This document shows positions 1 through 11,851 of a DNA stretch of 64,000 nt, piece by piece (the stretch's first letter is position 1; the number at the start of each line of letters is the position of its first letter). Made by a program: the position numbers and the translations under genes. The DNA is from Muribaculaceae bacterium Isolate-037 (Harlan) (GTDB taxonomy: Bacteria > Bacteroidota > Bacteroidia > Bacteroidales > Muribaculaceae). The stretch covers positions 62,001 through 126,000 of the forward strand of contig RIAZ01000003.1 of the NCBI GenBank assembly GCA_003762615.1, read 5' to 3'. The notes under the pieces are model-generated. The model worked only from the letters and a program-made list of their open reading frames with translations, was not told the origin of the DNA and did not search any database.

Positions 1-1543
<1,543 letters not shown>

Positions 1544-1649
1544 TCAAGGTTAGTTTATTTTATAACTGAAGTTTCCCGACTTCATTATATCTTCCGGGAA
1601 ATATCTCCCCGGAATCAGATTTAATGACTCCGGGAAAATATCTGTAATG

Positions 1650-3464
1650 TCATTCCACCACGATCATCGACCAATATTTGAGAGATGGGAGCGTGAATGT
1701 CAGCTTATCTCCGGATTGAGTGAACGGCAATTCCACCACCGCACCGCCATGATAATCGGGAGAGGCAGTCCATACCCTTGTCACCTTACCGGAATGTGTC
1801 AACTCAAGCGGAGTATTGAGAGTGAGACGCGGGGCAGGACGCTCGCCGTTGAGATCACGCCAGCTCAGATTATCAATGTTGCGGAAATTCAGAAGATGAA
1901 CCACCTTTTTCCCATCCACATTCTTCGCGTATGTGGTCAGACCATTCTCCTTAGGAGGCCATGCATTGATATTCACCCGTTTTGAGGCATCCGTGCATTT
2001 CATCTCCGCCTTAAACTCTGTCTCTGTCGATGTGTCGCGGAGAAGATTCTGATAAGCCGTCATGAAATCATAGTAATGCACAATCGCATCACGCAATTCC
2101 TCCGACATTGACAATGGTGAAGCGGGGAAATACTCACGCGAAAGCATGTGGTCGCCAAGTTCAAGATGAGAACCGCCGAGAGCCATCATCACGGCATCCG
2201 CCATAAGGATACCGGGAGTATTGAACTCACCTGTAGTCTTGTCAGCCTTGTCATAATTCATGTATGCAGCGAAGACAGTGCGCAGGGAGTTACCGCTGTA
2301 TGAATCATTCGCCTTTATCACCGTATGGAGATCATTGAAATTCGCCTCATCATTCCACAACTCATTATAGCAGAAATCCACCTTACCCGATCCGGCTATC
2401 TGTGACGCGCCGTAGCTGCTCACAGCATTCATAATCAGACGTTTTGCAGGATGCTTCTGCTTCATCGCCCCGATAAATGAGGCATAACCTTTAGGAAGAT
2501 TCACCTTGTTACCATTGTAGTCATAAAGGTCGCCACGGTTGCCAAGCTGGTCGATCTGATACCCGTCGAAATCAAAATTGGCATATACCTCATCATTTCG
2601 CTCGACAAGATAAGCCTGCCATTCCTCATTTGCCGGGTCTACAAGATAGATATTGCTCTTCCAGTTTGACGGGAGGGTGTGCATATCCTTATCGCCACGG
2701 TTGGGATTCTTGAAAAGATACCATTCATCCTTCACTCCGTCAGCCTTCGCATCATCAAGCACTCCGAAACAAAGATTGTAGAATATCGATTTCATGCCGA
2801 GAGAATGTTGCACTGAGATATACTTCTTCACAGCCTCGGCAGAAAGAGTACGGTTGGCAATGTCAGTATATGATTCCAGCACGTTGTCACGTGTGCCGGG
2901 CATAGGCCAATGGTGCTTGTAATGCCAATCCTGAAATTGCACACCATTGATATGACACCTGTTAAGGAAAGCCATCTCATTCTCTATCACTCCATCGGCA
3001 AGTTTGGAATCATCAAACGTTGCGACAAAGCCATAACGGGGATATTTCGTCCAGTCGCTTGAAACGTCCACCGCGATTGTCCCGAGAATCACCTCCTCAT
3101 TATCCTTATCGCCGGGCGCCCATATCTCCACCATATACCCTTTAAAATCAGTGTTGGATGGAGTCCAATACCACTTCAACGAGGTCATAGGTTCCTCCTT
3201 TACTATGGAAGATCCGTGGCGGTAGCGTATTTTAGCTCTTCCCGGCAGTTCGGAAGCCGTGAACTCCACCCTCTCCCCCGGAGCATAACAAGCCCTATCA
3301 GTGGAAAGCCCGACGCTCAGATTAGACTTGACAGTGGCGACATCAGTCACCTTGTTATCCTCCCCCGGAGTTGGATTAGGCTTATTCGGCTCATCATTAC
3401 CGGATGAACCACATGCGGCAGCCATCATCAGCAGCCCTATAGATAACATATTCATTTTCACCAT
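1650..3464 (-). CDS. GH66 endo-dextranase lipoprotein
   Basis: 604 residues with a lipoprotein signal (AAAC, lipid Cys18), an Asp/Pro-rich tether, an N-terminal beta domain (about 45-135) and a GH66 barrel (about 140-520) with a C-terminal beta domain. The two family catalytic sites are present: the nucleophile Asp305 in GYQIDQLGNRG and the acid/base Glu368 in CYNELWND. GH66 enzymes cut alpha-1,6 glucan (dextran) internally or make cyclic isomaltooligosaccharides. A surface lipoprotein next to SusC/D/E-type genes argues for an endo-dextranase that feeds SusC. It lies 37 bases after the SusE/F-like gene in the same operon. The set SusR-like, SusC, SusD, SusE-like, GH66 resembles the dextran PUL known from Bacteroides thetaiotaomicron. 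Confidence 0.92.
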   Translation of the reverse strand: MVKMNMLSIGLLMMAAACGSSGNDEPNKPNPTPGEDNKVTDVATVKSNLSVGLSTDRACYAPGERVEFTASELPGRAKIRYRHGSSIVKEEPMTSLKWYWTPSNTDFKGYMVEIWAPGDKDNEEVILGTIAVDVSSDWTKYPRYGFVATFDDSKLADGVIENEMAFLNRCHINGVQFQDWHYKHHWPMPGTRDNVLESYTDIANRTLSAEAVKKYISVQHSLGMKSIFYNLCFGVLDDAKADGVKDEWYLFKNPNRGDKDMHTLPSNWKSNIYLVDPANEEWQAYLVERNDEVYANFDFDGYQIDQLGNRGDLYDYNGNKVNLPKGYASFIGAMKQKHPAKRLIMNAVSSYGASQIAGSGKVDFCYNELWNDEANFNDLHTVIKANDSYSGNSLRTVFAAYMNYDKADKTTGEFNTPGILMADAVMMALGGSHLELGDHMLSREYFPASPLSMSEELRDAIVHYYDFMTAYQNLLRDTSTETEFKAEMKCTDASKRVNINAWPPKENGLTTYAKNVDGKKVVHLLNFRNIDNLSWRDLNGERPAPRLTLNTPLELTHSGKVTRVWTASPDYHGGAVVELPFTQSGDKLTFTLPSLKYWSMIVVE

Positions 3465-3501
3465 TTGTTAGAGAGATTAGAAAATTTAGTTAAGACAAAG
3501 A

Positions 3502-4995
3502 TCAATTTTTCTTTATTATCACCTCATCCAGCAATTGGTTGAGGGTTATCGTATAGCTTCCGGCTTCCGTTATTTTCCATTTAAGATCGACTCCTCCCGT
3601 GGAAAGATCCTTATATTCCTCCTGACAGGCATTATCGCTCTTATTGATGAAAATCATTCTCTGCACAGATCCGGTAGCTGCGGCATTCTCTGTGTCAGGC
3701 ATAAACCATGCCCCGTTCCAATCATCCTGCTTATCGGCAGAGAATTTCATCTCACCGACATTGAGATTCCCGGTCCATGTGAAGATATTCGGATCAGCCG
3801 CATCCTGTGTCATAGGGGTGGCATTACCGAGATCCCATCCGTTTGGGGTGGCGTCTCCGACAAGAAACATCTCCGGATAAGGGGTGAACAGACGCATAAT
3901 CATTCTCTCCTCGCCTGTGCGGATATCAAGACATATCTTATAAGCCTTGTTGGTCTCATCCTGCGTGAGAAACCATTTGTTGTCCGGATCAAAACCCTTC
4001 ACAAACTCTACTGAGGAATTGGTGTATGACGCATTCTCTTCGGTAGCCTTATACATATTCTCCCATGAGCCTTCGGATGTGCCGAACTTAAATTCACCAC
4101 CCTTCTCAAAGAAGACGCCGATACGGAAAAGGAACGGATCAAGAGGATCCTGCCACATCTGACGGAAGCCCCAGTCTGTCTCGTTACCCACTAAGAAGAG
4201 CGTGTCGTATGCCGGGGTGATACCCTCCACCTGAGTCATCTTGACAGTGAGATCAAGGAGATTCACATCCACCTTATATGTGTGAGCCTCATCTATATGG
4301 AACTTCTCATCAGGCTGGTCATCGCTTGTACGATAAACGAGGCTGCCGTTTCCATTATTGTTATACGACGGGAGGAAATTTCCGGATGTGGTTATGAATT
4401 TGAAATCACCGACGGAAAGATTTCCGGTCCAAGAGAAGACTCCATTCTCAATCCGTGTCATTGCCGTAGCATCATCAGCACTCCAGCCGTTGGGGGTGGC
4501 GTCTCCGATCATATAGAGCGTTGTGCTCACCGGAGTATAAGTGACAACTGTGAACGTAGTCACAGAAGTCTGCACCCGTTCCTCGCCAGCCACGCTTGCA
4601 GTCACCTTGGCATCGAGCGAGATACCATCGCCCCCTTTCACCCCGAATTGATTACGGATGATCTCATTAAGCTGCTCCACATTGGGAGTCCAGGAGTAGA
4701 CCTGCTTCTGATTATCCACCACGATATATGAATCGGCAAAATCAGTGCCTGTCTCGGCAAGTTCCAACGTATAGCTGATTGCATTTCCGGTGCCGTAGTT
4801 ATTGCCTGTAGACCATTTCAGTGAGATTGCCTCAAGGCTATGGTTTGTCTCGTCAAGCACGAGATCTGAAGATCCGGCAGTGATCACAAGCTCATCCGAA
4901 CCCTTGTCAAGCACGGTATAGTCGTTGTCGCCACACGCGCCTGCCGTCATCAGCAAAGCTGACGCCATCGCGATTTGAATATATTTAAGTTTCAT
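3502..4995 (-). CDS. SusE/SusF-like outer-membrane glycan-binding lipoprotein
   Basis: 497 residues, lipobox TAGAC with Cys21, then an N-terminal SusE-type domain (about 22-150) and three repeated starch-binding-like modules. Two modules share the motif IGDATPNGW / VGDATPNGW followed by FSWTGNLSVGDFKF or FTWTGNLNVGEMKF; the middle one (FLVGNETDWGFRQMW ... GGEFKFG) is more divergent and may bind differently. Such proteins sit on the cell surface and hold the glycan near SusCD; they have no enzyme activity. It is 21 bases after susD and 37 before the GH66 gene. Binding preference for dextran is inferred from the context only. Confidence 0.88.
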   Translation of the reverse strand: MKLKYIQIAMASALLMTAGACGDNDYTVLDKGSDELVITAGSSDLVLDETNHSLEAISLKWSTGNNYGTGNAISYTLELAETGTDFADSYIVVDNQKQVYSWTPNVEQLNEIIRNQFGVKGGDGISLDAKVTASVAGEERVQTSVTTFTVVTYTPVSTTLYMIGDATPNGWSADDATAMTRIENGVFSWTGNLSVGDFKFITTSGNFLPSYNNNGNGSLVYRTSDDQPDEKFHIDEAHTYKVDVNLLDLTVKMTQVEGITPAYDTLFLVGNETDWGFRQMWQDPLDPFLFRIGVFFEKGGEFKFGTSEGSWENMYKATEENASYTNSSVEFVKGFDPDNKWFLTQDETNKAYKICLDIRTGEERMIMRLFTPYPEMFLVGDATPNGWDLGNATPMTQDAADPNIFTWTGNLNVGEMKFSADKQDDWNGAWFMPDTENAAATGSVQRMIFINKSDNACQEEYKDLSTGGVDLKWKITEAGSYTITLNQLLDEVIIKKN

Positions 4996-5016
4996 GTCTT
5001 TGGTCGTTGAAATAGA

Positions 5017-6525
5017 TTAATAACCGGGATTCTGTGTCATCAGAGGATTGGCATCCATCTCTGTCTGAGGTATCGGAAAAAGAAGACGCTCCTTCGTTGC
5101 ATTTGTCTTGCCGATTGAGTGCAGGAACTTGACTGCATAGTCGCCATTGTCAAGGCGGATCATGTCAAACCAACGATGACCCTCAAAGGCAAGTTCCATA
5201 CGGCGTTCGTGGATTATCGCCTCACGCATCGCATCCTTGGAAAGAGATGAGGAGAGTGCCGGAAGACCTGCCCTCTTGCGCACCTCATTGACGGGAGCAG
5301 CAGCACTCGACGTCATGCCAAGTTCATTAAGAGCCTCTGCCTGCATGAGAAGCACTCCGGCATAGCGGTAGACCACGAAGTTTGCCGGCGATGTGTTGGT
5401 CTCCGGAGAGATTGTCTTCGACACAAGGAATTTTCTCACGTTGTAGCCTGTGTTGGAATAAGAGGGGCGGTAAGGCATACCCTCCCAATCGGGACATCCC
5501 TCATAGAACACTGTGATAGGCTTGCGGAGGTCGCCATCCTCATACTGGTCGATAAACTCCTGGGTAGGCTGATTCCAACCCCAGCCGCCGGCTACCATGT
5601 TGGAACCACGCGGTCCCATAAATGTTGAGAGCCATGATGCGTAGGGTGTGTTTCCCCAGAAATCAGACTCCGTACTGCCGGAATACTGCACCTCGAATAT
5701 CGACTCCGTACCATTACGCACCGGGCAGTTGAAATTGTCGGCATACGGGCATGAAGCGAGATTATAGCCAAGCGAAGTAATCTCATTACAGATATCCACC
5801 ACATCCTGATAATACTCCGGATTCGAGGGTGCCAATGTCAGATAAATGTCGGCAAGCATATATAGGGCGGCATCCTTGCACGCACGTCCAAGCTCATGTT
5901 CGGAATAGTCAGCCTTTGCCGGGAGAAGCTCTGCGGCACGTGAGCAATCCGCGATTATCTGAGTATAAGTGTCGGCAAGCGAAGCGCGTGCTATCGCACT
6001 CGACGTGTCGGGGTCATACGGTTCAAGACGGAGGGGCACACCGCCGAAAAGACGCGCAAGGATATAGTAGTAGTGCGCACGAAGGAACAGTGCCTCACCC
6101 TCTGAGCGCGTCGCAATCATCTCGCTCACCTCATTCTCACTCTTCAGAGCCTTCAGCAGATTGTTACACTGAGCGATACCGATCCACGGCGAACGCCACA
6201 TATATAGAGCCATAGCGTTATCGCTCAACGTATTAAAATTAGCACACTGGATGGTCTCTATACCGTCGTCGCCACCACCGGCACCAACATTGGAGTTGCC
6301 CGCCACAATGTCAAGACCCCATATACGCTGATTGTAAAGGTTTGACGAACGCAAAGGCACATAGCAGGCATTCGCAAGAGCCTCAGCCACCTCATCGGTG
6401 ACATTCGTCTGTGGATCCACCCTATCGAATGGAGTCTTATCAAGAAAATCCTCACATGATGTGGCGGTCATACCGAAAAGAAGCACTGCCACACTGTATA
6501 TAAATTTTTTCATAGATTTTTTCAT
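5017..6525 (-). CDS. SusD/RagB-family surface glycan-binding lipoprotein
   Basis: 502 residues. Signal peptide with lipobox TATSC (Cys24) then the typical EDFLDKTP start of SusD/RagB proteins, a TPR-rich helical N-terminal half and the conserved C-terminal segment with IIHERRMELAFEGHRWFDM and LLFPIPQTEMDANPLM. It forms the lid of the SusC pore and captures glycan outside the outer membrane. Two in-frame starts lie four codons apart (MKKSMKKF) because the sequence ATGAAAAAAT is nearly duplicated; the second is equally likely. It follows susC by 36 bases. Confidence 0.93.
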   Translation of the reverse strand: MKKSMKKFIYSVAVLLFGMTATSCEDFLDKTPFDRVDPQTNVTDEVAEALANACYVPLRSSNLYNQRIWGLDIVAGNSNVGAGGGDDGIETIQCANFNTLSDNAMALYMWRSPWIGIAQCNNLLKALKSENEVSEMIATRSEGEALFLRAHYYYILARLFGGVPLRLEPYDPDTSSAIARASLADTYTQIIADCSRAAELLPAKADYSEHELGRACKDAALYMLADIYLTLAPSNPEYYQDVVDICNEITSLGYNLASCPYADNFNCPVRNGTESIFEVQYSGSTESDFWGNTPYASWLSTFMGPRGSNMVAGGWGWNQPTQEFIDQYEDGDLRKPITVFYEGCPDWEGMPYRPSYSNTGYNVRKFLVSKTISPETNTSPANFVVYRYAGVLLMQAEALNELGMTSSAAAPVNEVRKRAGLPALSSSLSKDAMREAIIHERRMELAFEGHRWFDMIRLDNGDYAVKFLHSIGKTNATKERLLFPIPQTEMDANPLMTQNPGY

Positions 6526-6561
6526 AGATTTTTAATAGACCCTGGTCTGATTTTGTTGTGA

Positions 6562-9312
6562 TTAGAAATTGACGGAAAGTCCGATGTTGAATACTCTTGA
6601 CGGTGGGAAACTTGAATAGTCAATACCGTCGATACCAACCTCCGGGTCAAGACCCTTATAACCCGTGATTGTAGCCACATTCTCACATGAAACAAGAATC
6701 CTCGCATTCTCAAAATTGATACGCTTCAACCATTTGTCGGGGAAATTATAGGCAAGAGTCACGTTCTTCAGACGCAGATAGCTTCCATTCTCCACCCATC
6801 TGTCGCTTATGCGGTTATTACCGTTAGGATCAGCCCATACTGCACGCGGCATACTGTTGGATGTGCCTTCGCCATACCATCTGTCGGCTGTGGATGCCGC
6901 CTGATTGTAGGCTGCCGACATGCTCTCCATCACCGAACGTGTCTGATTGTATATCTTGTTGCCTGACACTCCCTGAAGATATATGGAGAGTTCAAAACCT
7001 TTGTAGGTAAGGCGGTTATTCATAGAGAAGAGCCATGTCGGGTTGGGGTTTCCGATGACCGTGCGGTCATTCTCATTGATTATGCCGTCGTTGTTGAGAT
7101 CGCGGAAACGTATGTCGCCGGCTTCCGCTCCCGGTTGCACTGCGTGCGCCTTAACCTCATCCATATTCTGGAATATTCCGTCAGTCACGTATCCGTAGAA
7201 CACGTTGATTGGATAGTCAGCCGCAAGCATCGTGGCATACGCACCGCCAAACTGATTGCGCCATAGCGGGGTGTCGCTGTTGAGATCGATGATCTTGTTC
7301 TTGTTGTAGGTGACGTTAAGATCTGTCTCCCAACCGAGTTCTCCGGTAAGATTCACAGAACTTGCAGAAAGTTCCCATCCTATGTTGCGCACCTTTCCGG
7401 CGTTGGTATAAGTGTCAAACGTATCTTCAAATCCGGTGGTGATCGGGAAAGCCGCCTTCACGAGCATCTGCTTCGTATTCTTGATATATCCGTCAAGGCT
7501 GACGTTGATACGCGAATTAAAGAAAGAGAGGTCAACACCTGCATTGAATTGCTCAATCTCCTCCCAATGTATGCCGGAGTTGGCAAGCACCTGAGAATAG
7601 AGGGCTGACTGCTCGGCATTGTCGAGAGTGGTGCCGAAGGGATAGAGAAGTGTTACGAGGGTCTGGATGTAATCGTAGTTGCCAACCGATGCCTGGCTAC
7701 CGGTCTTACCCCATCCGAGACGCAATTTAAGATCATTGAGTGCGATATCCTGCGGGAAGAAACTCTCTGATGAAATCTTCCATGCTGCCGACATTGAGGG
7801 GAATGTGCCCCAGCGGTTTGACGGACCGAAACGGCTTGAACCGTCACGGCGCACCGTAGCCGTCAGGAAATATCTGTTGTCAAAATCATAATTCGCACGT
7901 GCCATATAGGAGAGCAATGCCCACTCACTTTGTGATCCGTCGAGATTATATATCTTCTCACCATTTGTAAGCTGATGCACAGTGTCAAAGAGGAAGCCGT
8001 TCATCTGTCCGTTCATCCAATAGGCATGATTCCACTGAGCCGACATACCTGCCATCACGTTAAGTGAATTTTTGCCGAACTTATGGTCAAACGTAAAATA
8101 GTTATCCCAAAGATATGTGAAGTTTCTGTTGGAGCTATTATATTGTGTGCTCTCCTCCACAGGGGTGGGTTTCCAATTGTACTTGGGAGAGAAACTGTCT
8201 GAGCCCTGTTTCTTTATATCGGCACTGAAAAGCAGATTATTTGAAAGTTTCAGCCAGCTCTTCAGTTTCACGTCATTGTTAGCCTGAAATGTGAAACGAC
8301 GGTAGTTAACGTGATCCACCACACCTGACTGGTTGAGGAAACCTGCCGAGAAATAATAATGAGCCTTGTCGTTACCTCCGGAGTAGCTGACGTTGTAGTT
8401 CTGCATCACACCCGTGCGCAGCAACTCGTCAACCCAGTTTGTAGAGGCGGTAAGTGATGAAGGATCCGCCCATGCGGGATTCGTATTATGTCCGGCTTCA
8501 GAAAGCATGTCATTGCTGAGTGAGGCATATCCTGCGGCATCCAGCAGACTCATCTTCTTGGATACATTAGAGAATGCCACATTTGCCGATACGGATAAGC
8601 GGGAAGTGCCTGCCACACCTTTACGCGTAGTGATCATCACTACGCCATTCGCACCGCGTGAACCGTAGATTGCAGTGGCGGAAGCATCCTTCAGCACGTC
8701 AAGACGCTCTATATCCTGTGGGTTTATTGCATTCAACCCAAGATCGGTAGGCACACCGTCGATCACCACAAGTGGATCGGAATTGTTGATTGATCCGAGA
8801 CCGCGCACCTTTATGGTAACGTTATCACCCGGTTTCTCACCACCCACGATATTGACACCGGCAATCTTTCCTTGCAGTGCCTGACCGACGTTATTCACCG
8901 GCACATCCTTTATATCCTTGCCGCCGATTGAACCGACAGCACCTGTAAGGTCGCTCTTCTTCATGGTGCCATATCCCACCACGACAAGCTCGTCAAGAAG
9001 TTCTGCACTCTCGGTCATGGTCACGTTTATCACCGACCGACCCTCAATCGCTATGCTCTGTGTGGTGTAGCCCACATACGAGAATTTAAGCATTCCGAGA
9101 GCATCCGCCGTGATTGAATAGTTACCGTCAAGATCGGTGGAGGTGCCGTTGGCAGTACCCTCCGCCATGACTGTTGCACCGATAATCGGTTCTCCTGAGG
9201 CATCGGTCACTGTGCCCGACACACTGATCTGCTGAGCATGCGCAAGACCGCCGCATATAAATGCCAAGGTCAGCAGAAAGGAAATTTTCCATGATTGTTT
9301 CTGGGGTTTCAT
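6562..9312 (-). CDS. SusC/RagA-family TonB-dependent transporter (alpha-glucan PUL)
   Basis: 916 residues, a little short for SusC proteins. Order: signal peptide ending LAHAQQ, carboxypeptidase-regulatory-like beta domain (VSGTVTDASGEPIIGATV to about 105), the SusC-type TonB box region ELLDELVVVGYGT, plug (about 120-240, including VIDGVP and ASATAIYGSRGANGV) and a 22-strand-type barrel ending GLSVNF. It imports oligosaccharides across the outer membrane using TonB energy. First gene of the operon; a good Bacteroidetes promoter lies 45 bases upstream. The regulator pseudogene lies upstream on the same strand. Confidence 0.94.
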   Translation of the reverse strand: MKPQKQSWKISFLLTLAFICGGLAHAQQISVSGTVTDASGEPIIGATVMAEGTANGTSTDLDGNYSITADALGMLKFSYVGYTTQSIAIEGRSVINVTMTESAELLDELVVVGYGTMKKSDLTGAVGSIGGKDIKDVPVNNVGQALQGKIAGVNIVGGEKPGDNVTIKVRGLGSINNSDPLVVIDGVPTDLGLNAINPQDIERLDVLKDASATAIYGSRGANGVVMITTRKGVAGTSRLSVSANVAFSNVSKKMSLLDAAGYASLSNDMLSEAGHNTNPAWADPSSLTASTNWVDELLRTGVMQNYNVSYSGGNDKAHYYFSAGFLNQSGVVDHVNYRRFTFQANNDVKLKSWLKLSNNLLFSADIKKQGSDSFSPKYNWKPTPVEESTQYNSSNRNFTYLWDNYFTFDHKFGKNSLNVMAGMSAQWNHAYWMNGQMNGFLFDTVHQLTNGEKIYNLDGSQSEWALLSYMARANYDFDNRYFLTATVRRDGSSRFGPSNRWGTFPSMSAAWKISSESFFPQDIALNDLKLRLGWGKTGSQASVGNYDYIQTLVTLLYPFGTTLDNAEQSALYSQVLANSGIHWEEIEQFNAGVDLSFFNSRINVSLDGYIKNTKQMLVKAAFPITTGFEDTFDTYTNAGKVRNIGWELSASSVNLTGELGWETDLNVTYNKNKIIDLNSDTPLWRNQFGGAYATMLAADYPINVFYGYVTDGIFQNMDEVKAHAVQPGAEAGDIRFRDLNNDGIINENDRTVIGNPNPTWLFSMNNRLTYKGFELSIYLQGVSGNKIYNQTRSVMESMSAAYNQAASTADRWYGEGTSNSMPRAVWADPNGNNRISDRWVENGSYLRLKNVTLAYNFPDKWLKRINFENARILVSCENVATITGYKGLDPEVGIDGIDYSSFPPSRVFNIGLSVNF

Positions 9313-9356
9313 AATATTAATTTGTTAAGTATCTCATGATCGATTTTGAGTTACCG

Positions 9357-9387
9357 CAAAATTATATAATGAACCATCCCCCGTCAA
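9357..9387 (-). promoter_or_regulatory. Bacteroidetes-type promoter of the alpha-glucan susC operon
   Basis: On the minus strand TTG (9385-9387) is followed after 20 bases by TAATTTTG (9357-9364), matching the TTTG/TAnnTTTG consensus. The predicted transcript starts near 9350, about 40 bases before the susC ATG. Confidence 0.65.
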
Positions 9388-9510
9388 CGCCAGTGATTTA
9401 AAAAGTAGTGACAGAAGCCGATTTTATAAAATCAAAATACTGATTAACAATCCAATAATAATAAACAATGCCTTTAAATATATAGTGTTTGGAGAGTGAT
9501 TAATGAGCTT

Positions 9511-11286
9511 TCAGAGGGTATTTTTTGCATCCTTTGCAAGACCGATTTTCATAACTTCAGCCTCAAGTGCAGCCCTTTCGTTCCTTGCCTTGTTGCGCAC
9601 CCGCGTACGATAGTTATAGATGGTGGTAAGCGAGTAATGGAGGAACTTCGCAATCTTGTCGCTATCTGTTATGCCCAGACGGATAAGAGCGAATATCCTC
9701 AACTCTGTAGAGAGTGCCCCCTCCCTCTTCGGCACAATCCTCTCCTCATCAAGAAGCAACTTGTTGAAATCCTCCACAAAGGTAGGGAACAGTTTGAGGA
9801 ATGTGGAATCAAAATCAGCATAGAAATTTTTAAGACACACATCAAGGATCTCAGTTGATTTCAGCTTATCCTTTACATCGGCAAGCTTACCGGTTCCGGC
9901 AAGTTTCAGCAGTGACTTTCGATATGAATCAAGATTGTCGATATACGACATGCACTCCTCCATATATCTGCCGATATAGAATTCCTTCAGACTGGAGTTC
10001 TCTGCAATCTCCTTATACGCGCAGCTGAGTTTCCTGTTCGCCTCACTCAATCCGGCAATCGCCTCGTTGAGACGGCTGTTGCTCTCGCTCAATTTGACAT
10101 TCGCCACACTCAGATTCTCATTTGAAGTCATCAACTCCTCATTCAGACTATTGAGCTTATCATTTGCAACCGCTAAATCTGATCGCGATTTGGAGATAAC
10201 CTTCATCTGTTTCCACACGTAGACCAGCGTCACGACCACGACAAGCGACAGAAACGTTATTATCCATAACGCCACCATCAATGAATGTTGCTGCTTCTTG
10301 ATCTTATCGACGTAGATTCCCGAAATCTCCGGATAAGCCCCGTTGAGTTCCACGATTCTCTGGCGGGCATTGCATTTTGTGGCATCATCCATCGCGATAT
10401 TCATGAATCTGTATGCCCTTTCCAGATCCCCCTCCTTATACAGCAACAATGCAAGATGGCGCAATGACACATATTCCCTGACGGCAGCCTTCAGATCACC
10501 GATAGAGGATATGATCAGTTGCTCCTTCTGGTTCTCCGCATCATTAAGATACCTGTAAGATTCTGCCAATGTCCACGCGCATATAGCCTTCTCATGTTCG
10601 GAAAGATCATTCTTCGACATGAAGTCATTCATGGTCTCCACTGCCTTATCATACTGCCCGAAAGAATTATATTTATCAGCTTTCGTGATTATATATGCCA
10701 ACGAAGCCGGGTCATTGACCGACATCACGGAATCACGGTAGGAATTTGTAAGGGCGTTATACTCTGCCCTTATTGTTGAGAATGCCGCGAAATCACCAAG
10801 ATTACCGGCAAGTGTACGCCTCGTATAGAAATAATGTGGCAGCAGATAATCGGGAAGGATAGCCGCATCAATAGAGTTTACAATCTACATAGCCTCATGA
10901 TACATCCCCACTGCCGACAATACATTCGCCTGATTCATTCTGGCATTTGCCACAAACACTGGATTACCGATCTTTCGTGCCACATTCTCCCTTTGAAGAG
11001 AATAATAATAAGCGGAATCCGTATTATACGGTTTATAAGTGTCAAACAGATTTCCAAGCAATTCATATCTGACGGAATCATCAGTAGCAGCTTTCAGATC
11101 CCTCTTCAATGTGGCGATATGGCTTTCCCTAAGACGCGAGAAATTCTCCCGGTCAGCGACCACACTGTCAAGTTTATTCATAAGAGAGTCAATTCTAAGG
11201 CTACTGACAGCGTATGCTTCCTGACAAAGAAATGAAAGCATCACCATCACATATATATACACTTTCTTAGGCACAGGCTGAATCAT
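9511..11286 (-). pseudogene. SusR-like PUL regulator interrupted by an in-frame amber stop
   Basis: Two minus-strand frames, 10885-11286 (133 residues) and 9511-10728 (405 residues), lie in exactly the same frame. They are separated only by one TAG codon at 10885-10887 (context GMYHEAM-stop-IVNSIDAAILPDYLL) and open coding sequence to 10728. Read through, the product is 591 residues: N-terminal hydrophobic segment (about 9-26), TPR-like helices, a membrane helix (LMVALWIITFLSLVVVVTLV), a heptad coiled coil rich in LSESN/LSEAN units and a C-terminal helix-turn-helix (ELRIFALIRLGITDSDKIAKFL, then TIYNYRTRVRNKA). This is the SusR/DUF6377 architecture: a membrane-bound activator of the neighbouring PUL. 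CAG or AAG to TAG is a one-base change. There is no second mutation, so the break is recent, or the stop is suppressed, or it is a sequencing error. Confidence 0.85.
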
Positions 11287-11432
11287 TTAAGATGATGACA
11301 AATACAATGAAGTCACATAAACTCCATTGCAAATTTAGCAAACAAAATCAAATCCACAAAAAACAATCACACCAATCCGACGAAGACACTCACCACTCAC
11401 CACTCCTCACCATCCCCCGTCCCATCTTCCCG

Positions 11433-11529
11433 TTTCGCTTGTTTCGCTTGTTTCACCTGTATCGCCCGTTTCACTTGTTTCGCCCCGAAACGACCGAAAC
11501 GACCGAAACACCGAAACAAGCGATACGGG
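11433..11529. repeat. 9-base-period array (TTTCGCTTG type) after a terminator
   Basis: Tandem units of about nine bases, TTTCGCTTG with variants, whose second half is the reverse complement (GAAACGACC, GAAACAAGC), so one strand can fold into a long hairpin. It follows the hairpin at 11537-11577 when read on the minus strand. Related arrays occur elsewhere in the window. Confidence 0.8.
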
Positions 11530-11536
11530 TATTGAC

Positions 11537-11577
11537 AAAAAGCCGGCTCATCTATCAAATATGATGAGCCAACTTTT
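11537..11577 (-). terminator. CGGCTCAT-type terminator hairpin
   Basis: AAAAGCCGGCTCATC pairs with GATGAGCC-ACTTTT around a ten-base loop. The same stem family (CGGCTCA / TGAGCCG) recurs at 15743, 27495 and 41318. Confidence 0.6.
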
Positions 11578-11587
11578 CAGAGTAAGA

Positions 11588-11716
11588 TCACCAATCTTCA
11601 GATGGACCCCATTCCCATGGAAGTTTACCGAATGTGACCTGAACTCCATTGTCCCATCGGAAGCTATACACCTTTCTGACATCCGGTCTTGGGGTCACAC
11701 CCTTCTCCTTAATCAT
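11588..11716 (-). CDS. 42-residue ORF, probable remnant or small gene
   Basis: ATG at 11714-11716 opens MIKEKGVTPRPDVRKV ... WEWGPSEDW with its stop at 11588-11590. I recognise no family. It deserves mention because its stop is directly followed by a terminator hairpin and a short-period array, the arrangement seen after real genes here, and because its 5' end abuts a MITE-like repeat that could have displaced the original start. It could be a real small protein, the tail of a truncated gene, or chance. Confidence 0.3.
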   Translation of the reverse strand: MIKEKGVTPRPDVRKVYSFRWDNGVQVTFGKLPWEWGPSEDW

Positions 11717-11718
11717 TC

Positions 11719-11842
11719 CACATGATATTTGCACTAAGAAATAAAAGAATCAAAAGAAATTTATTAATTGAAGTTGTCTAAACTCCATTTTCAGATATCT
11801 AAAACAAAAATAATTTCTTTCATTTCCTTTTTTTCTTAGTGC
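11719..11842. repeat. MITE-like palindromic element, copy A
   Basis: Begins CACATGATATTTGCACTAAG and ends CTTAGTGC. The ends are inverted repeats (GCACTAAGAAA / TTTCTTAGTGC), the arms stay largely complementary (AAGAAATT / AATTTCTT) and the centre has AGATATCT. Near-identical copies lie at 13367-13476 and 15542-15635. It has no coding capacity. Confidence 0.8.
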
Positions 11843-11851
11843 AATCTTCTG

